Positions 8,794 to 17,530 of a stretch of DNA of 64,000 bases are shown in pieces. Location of the stretch: NCBI RefSeq assembly GCF_000739815.1, contig NZ_BBJJ01000019.1:81914-145913 (forward strand), read 5' to 3'. This stretch comes from Paraburkholderia mimosarum LMG 23256 = NBRC 106338. GTDB lineage: Bacteria > Pseudomonadota > Gammaproteobacteria > Burkholderiales > Burkholderiaceae. Both the position numbers and the translations under genes were made by a program. The notes beneath the pieces were generated by a model. It had not been told where the DNA came from. It worked only from the letters and a program-made list of their open reading frames with translations, and ran no database searches. The stretch's first letter is position 1. Each line of letters opens with the position of its first letter.

Positions 8794-9687
8794 ATGAATC
8801 CAGTCTGCCGCCACCGGGCACTGGCGAAGTATTCGCTACCGCGCGCCATCACCATCGCCATGACATTGATCGCGATGGGCATCAGCGGATGCGTTGCCCC
8901 GTCACCGCCCTCTTCTAACGCCTCGCAATCACCTGTTCCCGGTCCGACGTCCCTCGATGCTGCGATCGGCAGTTCGCAGCGTGCCGAGCGCGCCAGGGCG
9001 CGCGACGTCTATCGTCATCCGAAGGAGACCCTGCAGTTCTTCGACCTCGGTCCCGCACAAACGGTACTCGAGATCGCACCGGGTAGCGGTTGGTACACGG
9101 ATATTCTTGCGCCTTTTCTGCATGACACCGGTCATCTGTATGAGGCTCAATATGTCAGCACCTCAGCGGAACTGAGATCCGAAGACCGTCAAACCGATGC
9201 AGCGTATCTGCGCAAGCTCGCGAGCGCCCCGGCGATCTATGGAAATGTCGTGGTCGGTACTTTGCACGCGGGCGAGTTCACCGGCTTTGACGCGCATGAG
9301 CGATTCGACCGGGTACTCACGTTTCGCAACATCCATAACTGGATCAAGGATGGCCAGCTCGATGCGAACCTGCGCGCGTTCTATGGCGCGCTGAAATCCG
9401 GTGGCGAACTCGGCGTCGAAGAGCATCGCGCCCGGCCGGGCACGAGCGTGCAGCAGATGATCGATACTGGCTACGTGACCGAGGCCTTCGTCATCGCGCA
9501 CGCGCAGGCGGCCGGCTTCGTACTCGCCGCGCGCAGCGAGATCAACGAAAACGCGTCGGACACGAAGGATTATCCGCATGGCGTGTGGTCGCTGCCACCG
9601 ACCTACGAGGGTGGCGACGCGGACCGCGCACGTTATGCCGCGATCGGAGAATCGGATCGAATGACGCTCAAGTTCGTCAAGCCTTAG
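8794..9687 (+). CDS. Class I SAM-dependent methyltransferase-fold protein with lipoprotein signal
   Basis: A 297-residue protein. Residues 1-33 form a lipoprotein signal (a basic start, then ITIAMTLIAMGISGC); Cys33 would be the lipidated residue. The rest is a Rossmann methyltransferase fold: ARDVYRHPKETLQFFDL, motif I VLEIAPGSGWYTDIL, then FDRVLTFRNIHNWI (motif III/IV region) and LKSGGELGVEEHRA. This matches a family of predicted exported methyltransferases found widely in proteobacteria. Their substrate is unknown and the lack of periplasmic SAM makes true methylation there puzzling. The start codon has only a weak ribosome-binding site, but it is the one that gives a complete signal. Confidence 0.82.
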   Translation: MNPVCRHRALAKYSLPRAITIAMTLIAMGISGCVAPSPPSSNASQSPVPGPTSLDAAIGSSQRAERARARDVYRHPKETLQFFDLGPAQTVLEIAPGSGWYTDILAPFLHDTGHLYEAQYVSTSAELRSEDRQTDAAYLRKLASAPAIYGNVVVGTLHAGEFTGFDAHERFDRVLTFRNIHNWIKDGQLDANLRAFYGALKSGGELGVEEHRARPGTSVQQMIDTGYVTEAFVIAHAQAAGFVLAARSEINENASDTKDYPHGVWSLPPTYEGGDADRARYAAIGESDRMTLKFVKP

Positions 9688-9794
9688 CAGGGCACGCCCG
9701 CTGTTCACTAATTTCGCAACAACCTCTTGATCTATTGACAAGTAGGTAGCTGGTGCGCAGGGTGCCAGCCCGGTGTGGCAAGCTGGTTCACGTA

Positions 9795-10583
9795 TCAGGA
9801 GGATTGCGCTAACTCGCGCACGTAGCACGGGTATTCCTGCTTCTGCACGCGCGTAGCCTCAGGATCCACCGTGGCGATGCGGAGCGTCGTCTCCTCACAT
9901 GTTTCGCCGATTGGCTGGCCGTCAGCCGACACGGCGAAGCCGACGCCGCCGAATACCTGTCCTCGTGGCGCAGTGCCGTGGCGGTTCGAACTGACGAAGC
10001 AGGCCCCCGACACGATGGCGGCCAGCGAGCCGGCTGTTCTCCAGCGATACAGCGATGTGCCGCTTGCGCGAGGCGCGACGATTACGTCTGCACCTGCGTT
10101 GCCGTATGCGCGCGCATGCTCGTTGAAGAAAAGCTCGGTGCAGAGCAGCACACCGACCCTGACGGCGCCAATGTCGACGCAATGAAAACCCTCCATGCCG
10201 CGCACGAACCAGCTTTCCTCGAAGAAGCCGGGTTCCTGCGGGAAGAATTTTTTGTGATGTATAGGGCGGTAGCGATCGCCTTCGACCACGAACGCCTCGT
10301 TCGCGAGCCGGTCACCGAACGAGACAGGGCGCGACGAAATCACCGCGCCGACATCCAGTCGACTTAGTTCACCCAGGGCCTGCTCATGCAGTTCAACCCA
10401 GCGCTGCGCAGCGGCCGCATCGTATTGGGGCTGCTCTGGCAGCCATGTTCCGAATGGCATTTCGTTGGTGACGAGGAGATCCGCGTTCGCAGCAGAAACC
10501 GCACGGCGGATCTGCTCCCAAGCGTCACCCTGCGGCAGCAGGCCCTCGGGCCATTGTACGTACGCGATTCTTGCGCTTTTCAT
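9795..10583 (-). CDS. Carbon-nitrogen hydrolase (nitrilase superfamily)
   Basis: A cytoplasmic amidase/nitrilase-fold enzyme of 262 residues. The catalytic Glu-Lys-Cys triad is visible: Glu41 in VTNEMPFG, Lys111/112 in HHKKFFPQEPGF and Cys148 in GVLLCTELFF. The start ATG at 10583 has a near-perfect AAGGAGGAAAG box, whereas the open frame continues 84 codons upstream without support. The phrase FFNEHARAYGNAGADVIVAPRA is typical of N-carbamoyl-type and aliphatic amidase branches, so an amide or carbamoyl substrate is likely, but it is not identified. It stands alone; there is no obvious operon partner. Confidence 0.87.
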   Translation of the reverse strand: MKSARIAYVQWPEGLLPQGDAWEQIRRAVSAANADLLVTNEMPFGTWLPEQPQYDAAAAQRWVELHEQALGELSRLDVGAVISSRPVSFGDRLANEAFVVEGDRYRPIHHKKFFPQEPGFFEESWFVRGMEGFHCVDIGAVRVGVLLCTELFFNEHARAYGNAGADVIVAPRASGTSLYRWRTAGSLAAIVSGACFVSSNRHGTAPRGQVFGGVGFAVSADGQPIGETCEETTLRIATVDPEATRVQKQEYPCYVRELAQSS

Positions 10584-11065
10584 CTTTCCTCCTTGTCGTG
10601 TGTCTAGTTGGCTGATTGAATTCAGCGTCGTGCAGAAGGATGGCGGAAGCAGATTTTTGGAGCAGGACGTGTGTAATGCGAGCACTCGGCGTTTCGACGA
10701 CAACGTGGCACCCTTCTTATCAGACATTGAATTTTGCCAGTGCGGCGAAAAAAAGTGGGTCGTTCCCACAGCAGTACCGTGGTCGTTGCAGTTGTGAATG
10801 GCCAGGCGCGTGCTGTTAACAGCACGCGCCTGCACGACGATCCGTAGGGCTGCTCCACGAAATGAGGCGAGTTGACAGTCAATCCTCTCGGACTGTGCGC
10901 AATACGGTCACGGCGACGCCATTTTCGCCGCGCCGTGCTCGAAGCGCGCGAAATGACGCTCGAGCGTGCCCTCTGCACGCATGTGTCGTCGGCGAATCTA
11001 CGTGATAACGCCCGGAACGCTGGCGCGAGCGAATGGCGTTTCGTGGCACGCATTGGGTCCGACGG
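10584..11065. other. Intergenic region with a long perfect palindrome
   Basis: About 480 bp between the LysR gene 3' end and the hydrolase gene. Short frames on both strands overlap each other and carry no motif. The feature that stands out is the perfect palindrome at 10803-10832, listed separately. The 220 bp before the hydrolase start should contain its promoter. Confidence 0.5.
10803..10832. repeat. 30-bp perfect palindrome
   Basis: The half-site CAGGCGCGTGCTGTT is followed directly by its exact reverse complement, giving a 30-bp dyad with no loop and the HpaI-like centre GTTAAC. It lies 234 bp past the end of the LysR gene and 220 bp before the hydrolase start. Neither side has a T-run, so a classic intrinsic terminator is not supported. 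An operator or a recombination-prone cruciform are the other options. Confidence 0.7.
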
Positions 11066-12004
11066 TCAAACGCCCGCACGTCTCCCCTGCATTCCAAGCT
11101 TGTCTTTCCCTTTCAGCGAGTCCACCAGATGCTGACGGAATCCTTCGGCTGCCGGGGAGACTGCGCGGATCGAAGAGTGGTAGAGGCACACCTCACGCAT
11201 CACTTCCGGTTCTACGATGCGGCGCATGACAAGGCCAAGCGGCCTCGCCAGCAAGCCAACGTAGGCCGGAGCCAGCGTCAACGCCAGGCCGGCCGCTGCG
11301 ATGCCGAGCGCGGTGGTGATGTTGTCGACCACGTCCCTGGGGGCAATGCGCTCGTCGTCTGCCGCGCCGGTGTGCATGAGCGACACATTACGTTCGTAGT
11401 CCCGGCCTGCGGCAACCAGCGGTTGCTTTCGCAAATCGCCCCATGTAATCCGGGCTCGCTTTGCGAAGTCGTGCTCCGGGGCGCACCAAAGCACCCACGG
11501 GCTCTTGAACAGACTCATACGTGTCACGTCATCGCCAACCACCTGGTCCGGCCCGATAGCGAGGTCGACGTCTGCATTGGCTACCATGTCGACGAGATCA
11601 TCGACTGCCGTATCCCGAATCCGGATAACCACCTTGGGATGGCTCTGCCCATACGTCTTCATGGCGACAGGCAACATCGTCGTTGCAATCACAAGCGGGG
11701 CCGCAATCCGAACGATCCCCGCAGCGCGATTCCGGATATCGTCCGCCGCGGCCTGGGCCAGTTCGATATTCCTCAACACGGTCCTCGCGTGAACGACGAA
11801 CTCCCGCCCCGCCGGTGCCAGCGCAACGCTGCGCGTGGTGCGATCAAACAAGCGAAAACCCACACCGGCTTCGAGTTCCGCAATCAGCAAACTCACGGCA
11901 GACGGGGACAGGTTCAGGCGCTCCCCGGCCCGCGCAAAATTGCGGACGTCCGCCACGGTAAGGAAAGCAGCAAGTTGCTTTGGCGTAAATCGGGCACCGG
12001 ACAC
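11066..12004 (-). CDS. LysR-family transcriptional regulator
   Basis: A regulator of 312 residues from the GTG at 12004 (AGAGG five bases upstream). An in-frame ATG at 12091 would add 29 residues and leave almost no promoter space before the divergent carrier gene. The winged helix reads FTPKQLAAFLTVADVRNFARAGERLNLSPSAVSLLIAELEAGVGFRLFDRTTRSVALAPAG; FTPKQL with NLSPSAVS is the standard LysR HTH. The co-inducer domain follows (VRIAAPLVIATTMLPVAMKTY onward). It is divergent from the MFS carrier and 2-hydroxyacid dehydrogenase, which it probably controls. Confidence 0.88.
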   Translation of the reverse strand: MSGARFTPKQLAAFLTVADVRNFARAGERLNLSPSAVSLLIAELEAGVGFRLFDRTTRSVALAPAGREFVVHARTVLRNIELAQAAADDIRNRAAGIVRIAAPLVIATTMLPVAMKTYGQSHPKVVIRIRDTAVDDLVDMVANADVDLAIGPDQVVGDDVTRMSLFKSPWVLWCAPEHDFAKRARITWGDLRKQPLVAAGRDYERNVSLMHTGAADDERIAPRDVVDNITTALGIAAAGLALTLAPAYVGLLARPLGLVMRRIVEPEVMREVCLYHSSIRAVSPAAEGFRQHLVDSLKGKDKLGMQGRRAGV

Positions 12005-12013
12005 AACGACCTC

Positions 12014-12067
12014 TATTGAACAGGTTTTCTCAATAATAAGCGAGAAATCATCGTTTGTCTTATTGAA
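12014..12067. promoter_or_regulatory. Candidate LysR operator in the divergent promoter
   Basis: TATTGA at 12014-12019 and TCAATA at 12030-12035 form a dyad with a 10-bp centre (it fits the T-N11-A pattern of LysR sites). AATAAG at 12035-12040 pairs with CTTATT at 12059-12064. The whole 12005-12124 gap is clearly AT-richer than the genes on either side. This is the layout expected for a recognition site plus an activation site between LysR and its target. Confidence 0.5.
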
Positions 12068-12124
12068 TTGCCCGACGCAAACTTCCGTCACAAAAACCGA
12101 CTATTCCGACTCAGGAGACACATC

Positions 12125-13456
12125 GTGGCGCACCCATTCACCGCGCACCTCGAGCAGGAGGAACAGCTCGAAGAACGCGCTTACTCGATCGTTACCTGGC
12201 GGCTGGTGCCGTTCCTCTGTCTGTGCTTCGTCATCGCATTCCTGGACCGCGTGAACATTGCCTTTGCGAAACTGCAGATGGTCTCGGAGCTGGGCTGGAG
12301 CGAGCAGGTCTACGGCTTCGGCGCCGGCATCTTCTTTCTCGCCTATTTCGTATGCGAGGTACCGAGCAATCTGATCATGCATCGGGTCGGCGCACGTCGA
12401 TGGATCGCCCGGATCATGATTTCGTGGGCCGTGCTGACAGGCCTCATGGCATTCGTTCACACGACGACGGCCTTCTATGTGGTCCGCTTCCTGATCGGCG
12501 CTGCGGAAGCGGGCTTCTTTCCAGGAATCATCCTTTACCTGACCTACTGGTATCCGGCGAGGCGTCGGAGCCGCGTGATCGCGACGTTCATGACGGCGAT
12601 TCCAATCGCCGGAGTAAGCGGCGGCATTCTCTCAGGATGGATTCTGTCAACGTTTCACGGGTTGGCCGGCCTCTCCGGATGGCAATGGCTGTTCGTGATG
12701 GAAAGCGTACCGTCGCTGATCGTCGGCATCGTTGCACTGTTCTATCTCGACGACAGTATCCGCAACGCGAAGTGGCTGGACGACGAAGCGCGTTCCCGGC
12801 TGATTGCGAACATCGAAGCCGAGTCACAGACCAAACAGACGGTATCGCTCCCCGCAGCGTTGCGCCGACCCGCAGTTTGGCTGCTGGCATTGGCATACTT
12901 CGGCTCCGCGATGGGACAGTACGGTTTCGGTTTCTGGTTGCCGTCGATCATCAAGCATATGGGCGTCGCTTCTACGCTGAATGTCGGCCTGTTGTCAGCG
13001 ATTCCATACGCGTTCGGCATCGTCGCGATGCTGGCGGTCGGGCGCAGCGCAGATCGAAGCGGCGAGCATCGCTGGCATTACCTTGTACCTTGCGCTGCCG
13101 CTGCGCTTGGGCTGGCAGTGGCCGCGCTCTATAGCGGGCAGCAATTGGTCTCGCTTGCCGCGCTGACCGTTGCATGCATGGGATTGCAGTGCCTTGCGCC
13201 CGTGTTCTGGCGCATTCCAACCTCGTTGCTGGGTGGAGTTGCAGCGGCCGCTGGCATCGCACTGATCAACTCCATCGGCAACCTCGCCGGGTTCGTCAGC
13301 CCCTACATGATTGGCTGGATCGTGGACCACAGCGGTAGCGCGAACGTCGCGCTTTATGTCATCGCGGCGTTCCTGTTGTTGTCGGCAGGCATCGTTTTTG
13401 GGCTACCGCGCAATGCCGGCCGTGATCGGCTATCCAACATCGGACCAACGCAATGA
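12125..13456 (+). CDS. MFS transporter, anion:cation symporter (ACS) family
   Basis: Twelve-span inner-membrane carrier for an organic anion, 443 residues from the GTG at 12125 (CAGGAGACACATC just upstream). A longer TTG start at 12068 lacks support. Family signatures are RLVPFLCLCFVIAFLDRVNIAFAKLQM, IFFLAYFVCEVPSNLIMHRVGARRWIARIMISWA and RFLIGAAEAGFFPGIILYLTYWYPARRRSR, all typical of glucarate, tartrate, galactonate and phthalate carriers. It is translationally coupled to the FAD-linked dehydrogenase (ATGA overlap at 13453) and divergent from a LysR regulator. The carried compound is probably the 2-hydroxy acid oxidised by that enzyme, although only the class can be inferred. Confidence 0.9.
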   Translation: MAHPFTAHLEQEEQLEERAYSIVTWRLVPFLCLCFVIAFLDRVNIAFAKLQMVSELGWSEQVYGFGAGIFFLAYFVCEVPSNLIMHRVGARRWIARIMISWAVLTGLMAFVHTTTAFYVVRFLIGAAEAGFFPGIILYLTYWYPARRRSRVIATFMTAIPIAGVSGGILSGWILSTFHGLAGLSGWQWLFVMESVPSLIVGIVALFYLDDSIRNAKWLDDEARSRLIANIEAESQTKQTVSLPAALRRPAVWLLALAYFGSAMGQYGFGFWLPSIIKHMGVASTLNVGLLSAIPYAFGIVAMLAVGRSADRSGEHRWHYLVPCAAAALGLAVAALYSGQQLVSLAALTVACMGLQCLAPVFWRIPTSLLGGVAAAAGIALINSIGNLAGFVSPYMIGWIVDHSGSANVALYVIAAFLLLSAGIVFGLPRNAGRDRLSNIGPTQ

Positions 13457-14847
13457 CCCCGAACATCAATCAGCCTGACCCATTCGTCGCGGCGCTCACC
13501 ACGGTACTCGGCGACGCTTCGGTCGTCCGCGATGCGTCAGTCGCGTCGGCCCATGCCGGAGACTGGAGTGAAGCGGCACGCTGCACGCCCGGCATCGTTG
13601 TGTTTCCGCGCACACCGCAGCAGGTGGCCGTGACACTGGAGATATGTGGCCGTTTTCGTCGCCGCGTCGTCGTGCAAGGTGGCCTGACGGGACTCGCTGG
13701 AGGCGCGACGCCGCGCGAAGGCGAAGTTGCGCTTTCTTTATCGAAGCTCGATACGATCGAGGAAATCGACACGATAGGCGGCACTGCCACGGTGCAGGCA
13801 GGCGTCATTCTCGAAGAGTTGCAGCGACACGTCGAAGAAGAAGGCTGGTATTTCCCGCTCGATCTCGGCGCTCGCGGCTCGTGCCAGATCGGCGGCAACG
13901 CGGCCGTCAACGCCGGCGGCAACCGGGTGATCCGCTTCGGCACGATGCGCGACATGGTGCTCGGCCTCGAAGTCGCATTGCCCGACGGGCGTTTGCTCAG
14001 CATGCTCAATCGCGTCACGAAGAACACGACGGGCGTGGATCTGAAGCACCTGTTCATCGGCAGCGAGGGTACGCTGGGCGTGATCACGAGGCTCGTCATC
14101 AAGCTTTCCCCCCAGCCTGCGAACGCATGCACGGCGCTCTGTGCGCTTCCGTCGTTTGATGCCGCAACGCGGCTCGTTCGCGACGCGCGCGCGAGACTGC
14201 CGGGCCTCTCCGCATTCGAGGTCATGTGGGACGACTTCATGGTCGCCGCGCGCGAGATCCAGACATTGAGGCCCGCGTTCGACGCGCCTGCGCCGGTGTA
14301 TGCATTGATGGAAACGCTCGGCACCGACGAAGCTGGCGAACGGCAGCAACTCGAGGCGTTTCTCGCGGATGCGTTCGACCGCGGGCTCGTCGCCGACGCC
14401 ATAGTGGCCCAGTCGATGGACGACGCGCAGCGGCTTTGGGCCTATCGCGAGACCGTCGGCGAGTTGCTGTCTCATCTCAAGCCGCACGCCGCATTCGACG
14501 TTGGGGTTCCGATGGCAGCAATGGAGCGCTTCGTCGACTCGACACGCAAAGCACTCACGCAGCAGTTTCCGCACCAACGTCACCTGTTCTTTGGACATAT
14601 CGGCGACGGAAACCTTCATGTGCTCTCGGGGCCCCACCACAGCCCGGAGGACCTGCATCGCGTTGAAGACCTGGTCTATCGAGCGGTCGCTGATGTCGGT
14701 GGCTCGATCTCTGCGGAGCATGGCATCGGGGTCGTGAAGCGAGACTTTCTGCACCATAGTCGCTCTGCTGACGAGATTGCGTTGATGCAGGAAATCAAGA
14801 ACTTGCTGGACCCCGCAGGCGTGCTCAATGCTGGCCGGATTCTTTGA
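13453..14847 (+). CDS. FAD-binding oxidoreductase, D-2-hydroxyacid dehydrogenase (GlcD/DLD type)
   Basis: Flavoenzyme of 464 residues oxidising a D-2-hydroxy acid such as D-lactate, glycolate or D-2-hydroxyglutarate, passing electrons to the quinone pool or to electron-transfer flavoprotein. The N-terminal PCMH FAD domain shows RTPQQVAVTLEICGRFRRRVVVQGGLTGLAGGATP and DLGARGSCQIGGNAAVNAGGN. The C-terminal FAD_oxidase_C domain shows FFGHIGDGNLHV (metal-binding His) and SAEHGIGVVKRDFL. It starts inside the stop of the carrier gene, so uptake and oxidation are coupled. Length and motifs fit the intact family. Confidence 0.92.
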   Translation: MTPNINQPDPFVAALTTVLGDASVVRDASVASAHAGDWSEAARCTPGIVVFPRTPQQVAVTLEICGRFRRRVVVQGGLTGLAGGATPREGEVALSLSKLDTIEEIDTIGGTATVQAGVILEELQRHVEEEGWYFPLDLGARGSCQIGGNAAVNAGGNRVIRFGTMRDMVLGLEVALPDGRLLSMLNRVTKNTTGVDLKHLFIGSEGTLGVITRLVIKLSPQPANACTALCALPSFDAATRLVRDARARLPGLSAFEVMWDDFMVAAREIQTLRPAFDAPAPVYALMETLGTDEAGERQQLEAFLADAFDRGLVADAIVAQSMDDAQRLWAYRETVGELLSHLKPHAAFDVGVPMAAMERFVDSTRKALTQQFPHQRHLFFGHIGDGNLHVLSGPHHSPEDLHRVEDLVYRAVADVGGSISAEHGIGVVKRDFLHHSRSADEIALMQEIKNLLDPAGVLNAGRIL

Positions 14848-14980
14848 AAGACTGAATGGAAGCAACGTGAAGATAATCGTCGCAGCAAAGAGCGACGTTC
14901 GCGTCGAAGGTGACCGTCGCTGAGGAGGGTGGACAACCGCGGGCCGAAGTGGTGCGCGAAGTGGCCGGCGGTAGCGAAAC

Positions 14981-15288
14981 GAGGAATTCCTGATGCAGTT
15001 CAACGGCGAAGGAATCCAGCACATCGCCCTCTCCACGGACAACCTCGTGGACACGATCGACGGGCTGCAATTGGCCGGAGTGCCGTTGATGACGGCGCCA
15101 ATGATTTCTACTACGATGGGCTGGAAGCTCGGTTGCCCGGCCATGGCCAGCCGGTCGATCAGTTGAAGACGCGCGGCATCCTGCTCGACGACAGCACGGC
15201 AGACGAAAAGCCGCGATTGCTGTTGCAGATCTTTTCGCAACCGCTGCTCGGGCCCGTGTTCTTCGAGTTAATTCAGCGCACAGCATGA
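14981..15288 (+). pseudogene. Decayed 3' fragment of 4-hydroxyphenylpyruvate dioxygenase (HPPD)
   Basis: Two reading frames carry the C-terminal half of HPPD. From 14981 one reads EEFLMQFNGEGIQHIALSTDN with LAGVPLMTAP; after a frameshift near 15100 another reads NDFYYDGLEARLPGHGQPVD, LKTRGILLDDSTADEKPR, LLLQIFSQPLLGPVFFELIQR. The order and spacing match the second vicinal-oxygen-chelate domain. The catalytic C-terminal helix after FFELIQR is missing, a TAG lies just before the fragment, and no N-terminal half is present. It is a dead remnant. Confidence 0.8.
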
Positions 15289-15353
15289 CCGCACACAGTA
15301 AACAAAAGAATCGAGCGATCGGTCCAAGAGCCTGCCACTCGGGAGACACATCA

Positions 15354-16343
15354 ATGAAGGTCATCAAAACGCTGTTTGTCGCGGTGCTATGGATTGCCGC
15401 TCAGTGTGCACACGCGCAGAGCGGCCTCGACATGGCCGCCCACGTCGAGATCCACCAGATTCCCTCGCTCACTCTGAGTGACAGTCAGATGCTGACTGGC
15501 GATCGTAACGGCAAACCTGTGACGATCGCCGGCATCCTGCGTCTTGCGAAGCACGCCGGAAAACAACCGGTAGTGGTGCTGATTCATGGTTCGAGCGGAA
15601 TGGGCGCGAACATCGAAATGTGGGAGCGTACGTTCAACGAGAACGGTATCGGGACGTTCGCCATCGATGGCTTCACAGGCCGTGGCATCACGTCCACCAG
15701 CAAGGATCAGTCGCAGCTCGGCCGGCTGAACCTCATTCTCGACGCCTATCGGGCGTTGGACATACTCGCGCGTGATTCCCGCGTCGATCCGGACAGGATC
15801 GTGCTGATGGGTTTTTCGAGAGGCGGACAGGCGACCCTCTACGCGGCCATGACGCGGCTCAACCGCCTGTGGAACACGTCAGGCGCTCGCTTCCGCGCCT
15901 ATTTGCCCTTTTATCCCGACTGCATGACCCGTTATCGCGACGACACCGTGGTTGATGGACCGATTCGCGAATTCCATGGGGCCGACGACGATTACGATCC
16001 TGCACCGGCCTGTGCGGCATACATCGAACGGCTGCAAAAGGCGGGTAGCGACGCCATCATGACAGTCTATCCGCACGCATCGCATGCCTTCGATATGCCA
16101 TACGCGATGCCCACTGTCGTCGCAAAGGGCGCGCAGACGGTACGCGCATGCCGGATCTTCGAGAACGAAAGTGGCGAGCTGATCAACGAGGCGACCGGCA
16201 CGCCCTTTTCCTTCCACGACGAGTGCGTTCAGACCGACCCACACGTTGGCGGCAACGCGCAAGCTCGCGACGCGGCGATCGCCGACGTACTGGCTTACCT
16301 GAGAACATTGCTGGGTAGTGGCGGCGCAATGCCGGGCGGCTAG
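15354..16343 (+). CDS. Exported dienelactone hydrolase-family alpha/beta hydrolase
   Basis: A 329-residue protein. The ATG at 15354, with GGGAGA eight bases upstream, gives a clean signal peptide (MKVIKTLFVAVLWIAAQCAHA), so it acts in the periplasm. The alpha/beta hydrolase core has VVVLIHGSSGMGANIE, the nucleophile elbow GFSRGGQ, the acid region EFHGADDDYDPAPAC and the catalytic His in YPHASHAFDMPY, in the right order. The extended C-terminus contains Cys residues (RACRIFE, FHDECVQT) that could form a disulfide. It follows the HPPD remnant and is probably monocistronic. The substrate is unknown. Confidence 0.82.
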   Translation: MKVIKTLFVAVLWIAAQCAHAQSGLDMAAHVEIHQIPSLTLSDSQMLTGDRNGKPVTIAGILRLAKHAGKQPVVVLIHGSSGMGANIEMWERTFNENGIGTFAIDGFTGRGITSTSKDQSQLGRLNLILDAYRALDILARDSRVDPDRIVLMGFSRGGQATLYAAMTRLNRLWNTSGARFRAYLPFYPDCMTRYRDDTVVDGPIREFHGADDDYDPAPACAAYIERLQKAGSDAIMTVYPHASHAFDMPYAMPTVVAKGAQTVRACRIFENESGELINEATGTPFSFHDECVQTDPHVGGNAQARDAAIADVLAYLRTLLGSGGAMPGG

Positions 16344-16393
16344 CACTGGCATGCACTGCAAACACGTCTGCTGCAGCGTCAATCCGGGCCAGG

Positions 16394-17434
16394 CTAGCTT
16401 TGGTGGGAAGCCGGACGCATGGGGTTCCGTGCATCTGACCAGCGCCTGTAGTCGGCCGGCGTCATCCCGGTGAGTTGGCCGAAGGCACGCCGGAATGACG
16501 TTTCCTCGCTGTAGCCGCATTGCAGTGCGACCTGCTTGATGCTTGCCCCGGGCCGCTCGAGCAGCACGCACGCCATTTCGATTCGCACGCGCGTGATGAA
16601 CCCCTTGGGCGACTCGTTGGTCAAGCTCTTCAGCCGCCGATGCAATGTCCGTTCGCTGAGACTCAGCGTACTTGCCAAAGCTTCAGCCGTGAATCCGGGG
16701 CTGGCATGGCGGACGATCTGCTCCGCTTGCAGCAGTAGCGGGTCGTTGGCGTTGACAAATCCGCGGGGCGCGTAGACCAGCTGTGGCAGCGGCAAGCTGT
16801 CTGCCACAGAGATATCCGCAGCCAGACGCGCGACTTCGGGCCCTGCTTCGCTCCTGATCACGTGCAAGGCCAGATCGACCCAGGAGAGCGGCCCGCCTGT
16901 CGTTACGACGCGATCCTGTTCTTCCACTGCAGTGCCCCACACCGGGCGTGCCTTGGGGAACCGCTGCCTTAACGCATGGTGGAGCCACCACGTGGTGGTG
17001 CAGCGCCTTCCGTTCAGCAAGCCGGCCTCCCCCAGCACAAAAGTCCCGGCACACGCAGCGCCGACCAACGCCCCCGTTCGATGGCGCTCCTGCAGCCACG
17101 CTGCTGCGTGCCTGACCGTCGCAGATACCGGCGGTAGCCGGTGCGGTCCGAGCGCCATCCCCGTGACGAGTGCCACGTCGCAGTGCGTCAATTCATGAAA
17201 CGAGGTATCGACCGGAATCAACCGGCCCTGCGCGTCCCGCAGGGTTTTGCCGTCCGCGCTTGCGATGGTGGTCTCGAAGGTGGGAATGGCCTGATCGCGC
17301 ACGCCATACGATGCGCCAGCCGGCGGGGCGCGCAAAGCTTGCTCCGTCATCCAGAACAGGTCGGCAAGGCCGCTAATGGCAGAGAGCAGGCTGCCCTCGA
17401 CTGCCACGATTCCTATGCGCACGGCGCGCTCCAC
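16394..17434 (-). CDS. GlxA-type transcriptional regulator (DJ-1/PfpI sensor plus AraC HTH)
   Basis: A regulator of 346 residues. Residues 1-190 form a DJ-1/PfpI-like domain (VRIGIVAVEGSLLSAISGLADLFW, VGAACAGTFVLGEAGLLNGRRCTTTWWLH). Residues 235-330 form the AraC double helix-turn-helix (GFTAEALASTLSLSERTLHRRLKSLTNESPKGFITRVRIEMA, then IKQVALQCGYSEETSFRRAFGQLTGMTPADYRRW). It is divergent from the exported alpha/beta hydrolase at 17531, which is the likely target. A small dyad at 17522-17534 (TCATTG, T, CAATGA) sits in the gap next to the hydrolase start. Confidence 0.9.
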   Translation of the reverse strand: MERAVRIGIVAVEGSLLSAISGLADLFWMTEQALRAPPAGASYGVRDQAIPTFETTIASADGKTLRDAQGRLIPVDTSFHELTHCDVALVTGMALGPHRLPPVSATVRHAAAWLQERHRTGALVGAACAGTFVLGEAGLLNGRRCTTTWWLHHALRQRFPKARPVWGTAVEEQDRVVTTGGPLSWVDLALHVIRSEAGPEVARLAADISVADSLPLPQLVYAPRGFVNANDPLLLQAEQIVRHASPGFTAEALASTLSLSERTLHRRLKSLTNESPKGFITRVRIEMACVLLERPGASIKQVALQCGYSEETSFRRAFGQLTGMTPADYRRWSDARNPMRPASHQS

Positions 17435-17530
17435 GCATCGGTTACGGTTGGCGAATTTTGCATGAACAATGGCGAGTTTGCCACCTGCAACTATTCGTTG
17501 AAGCCAGATAAATTTGGCTCGTCATTGTCA

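Noticed and set aside
13738..15240. Minus-strand 500-codon frame
   Set aside because: Antisense to the FAD-linked dehydrogenase and the HPPD remnant, both of which show true family motifs.
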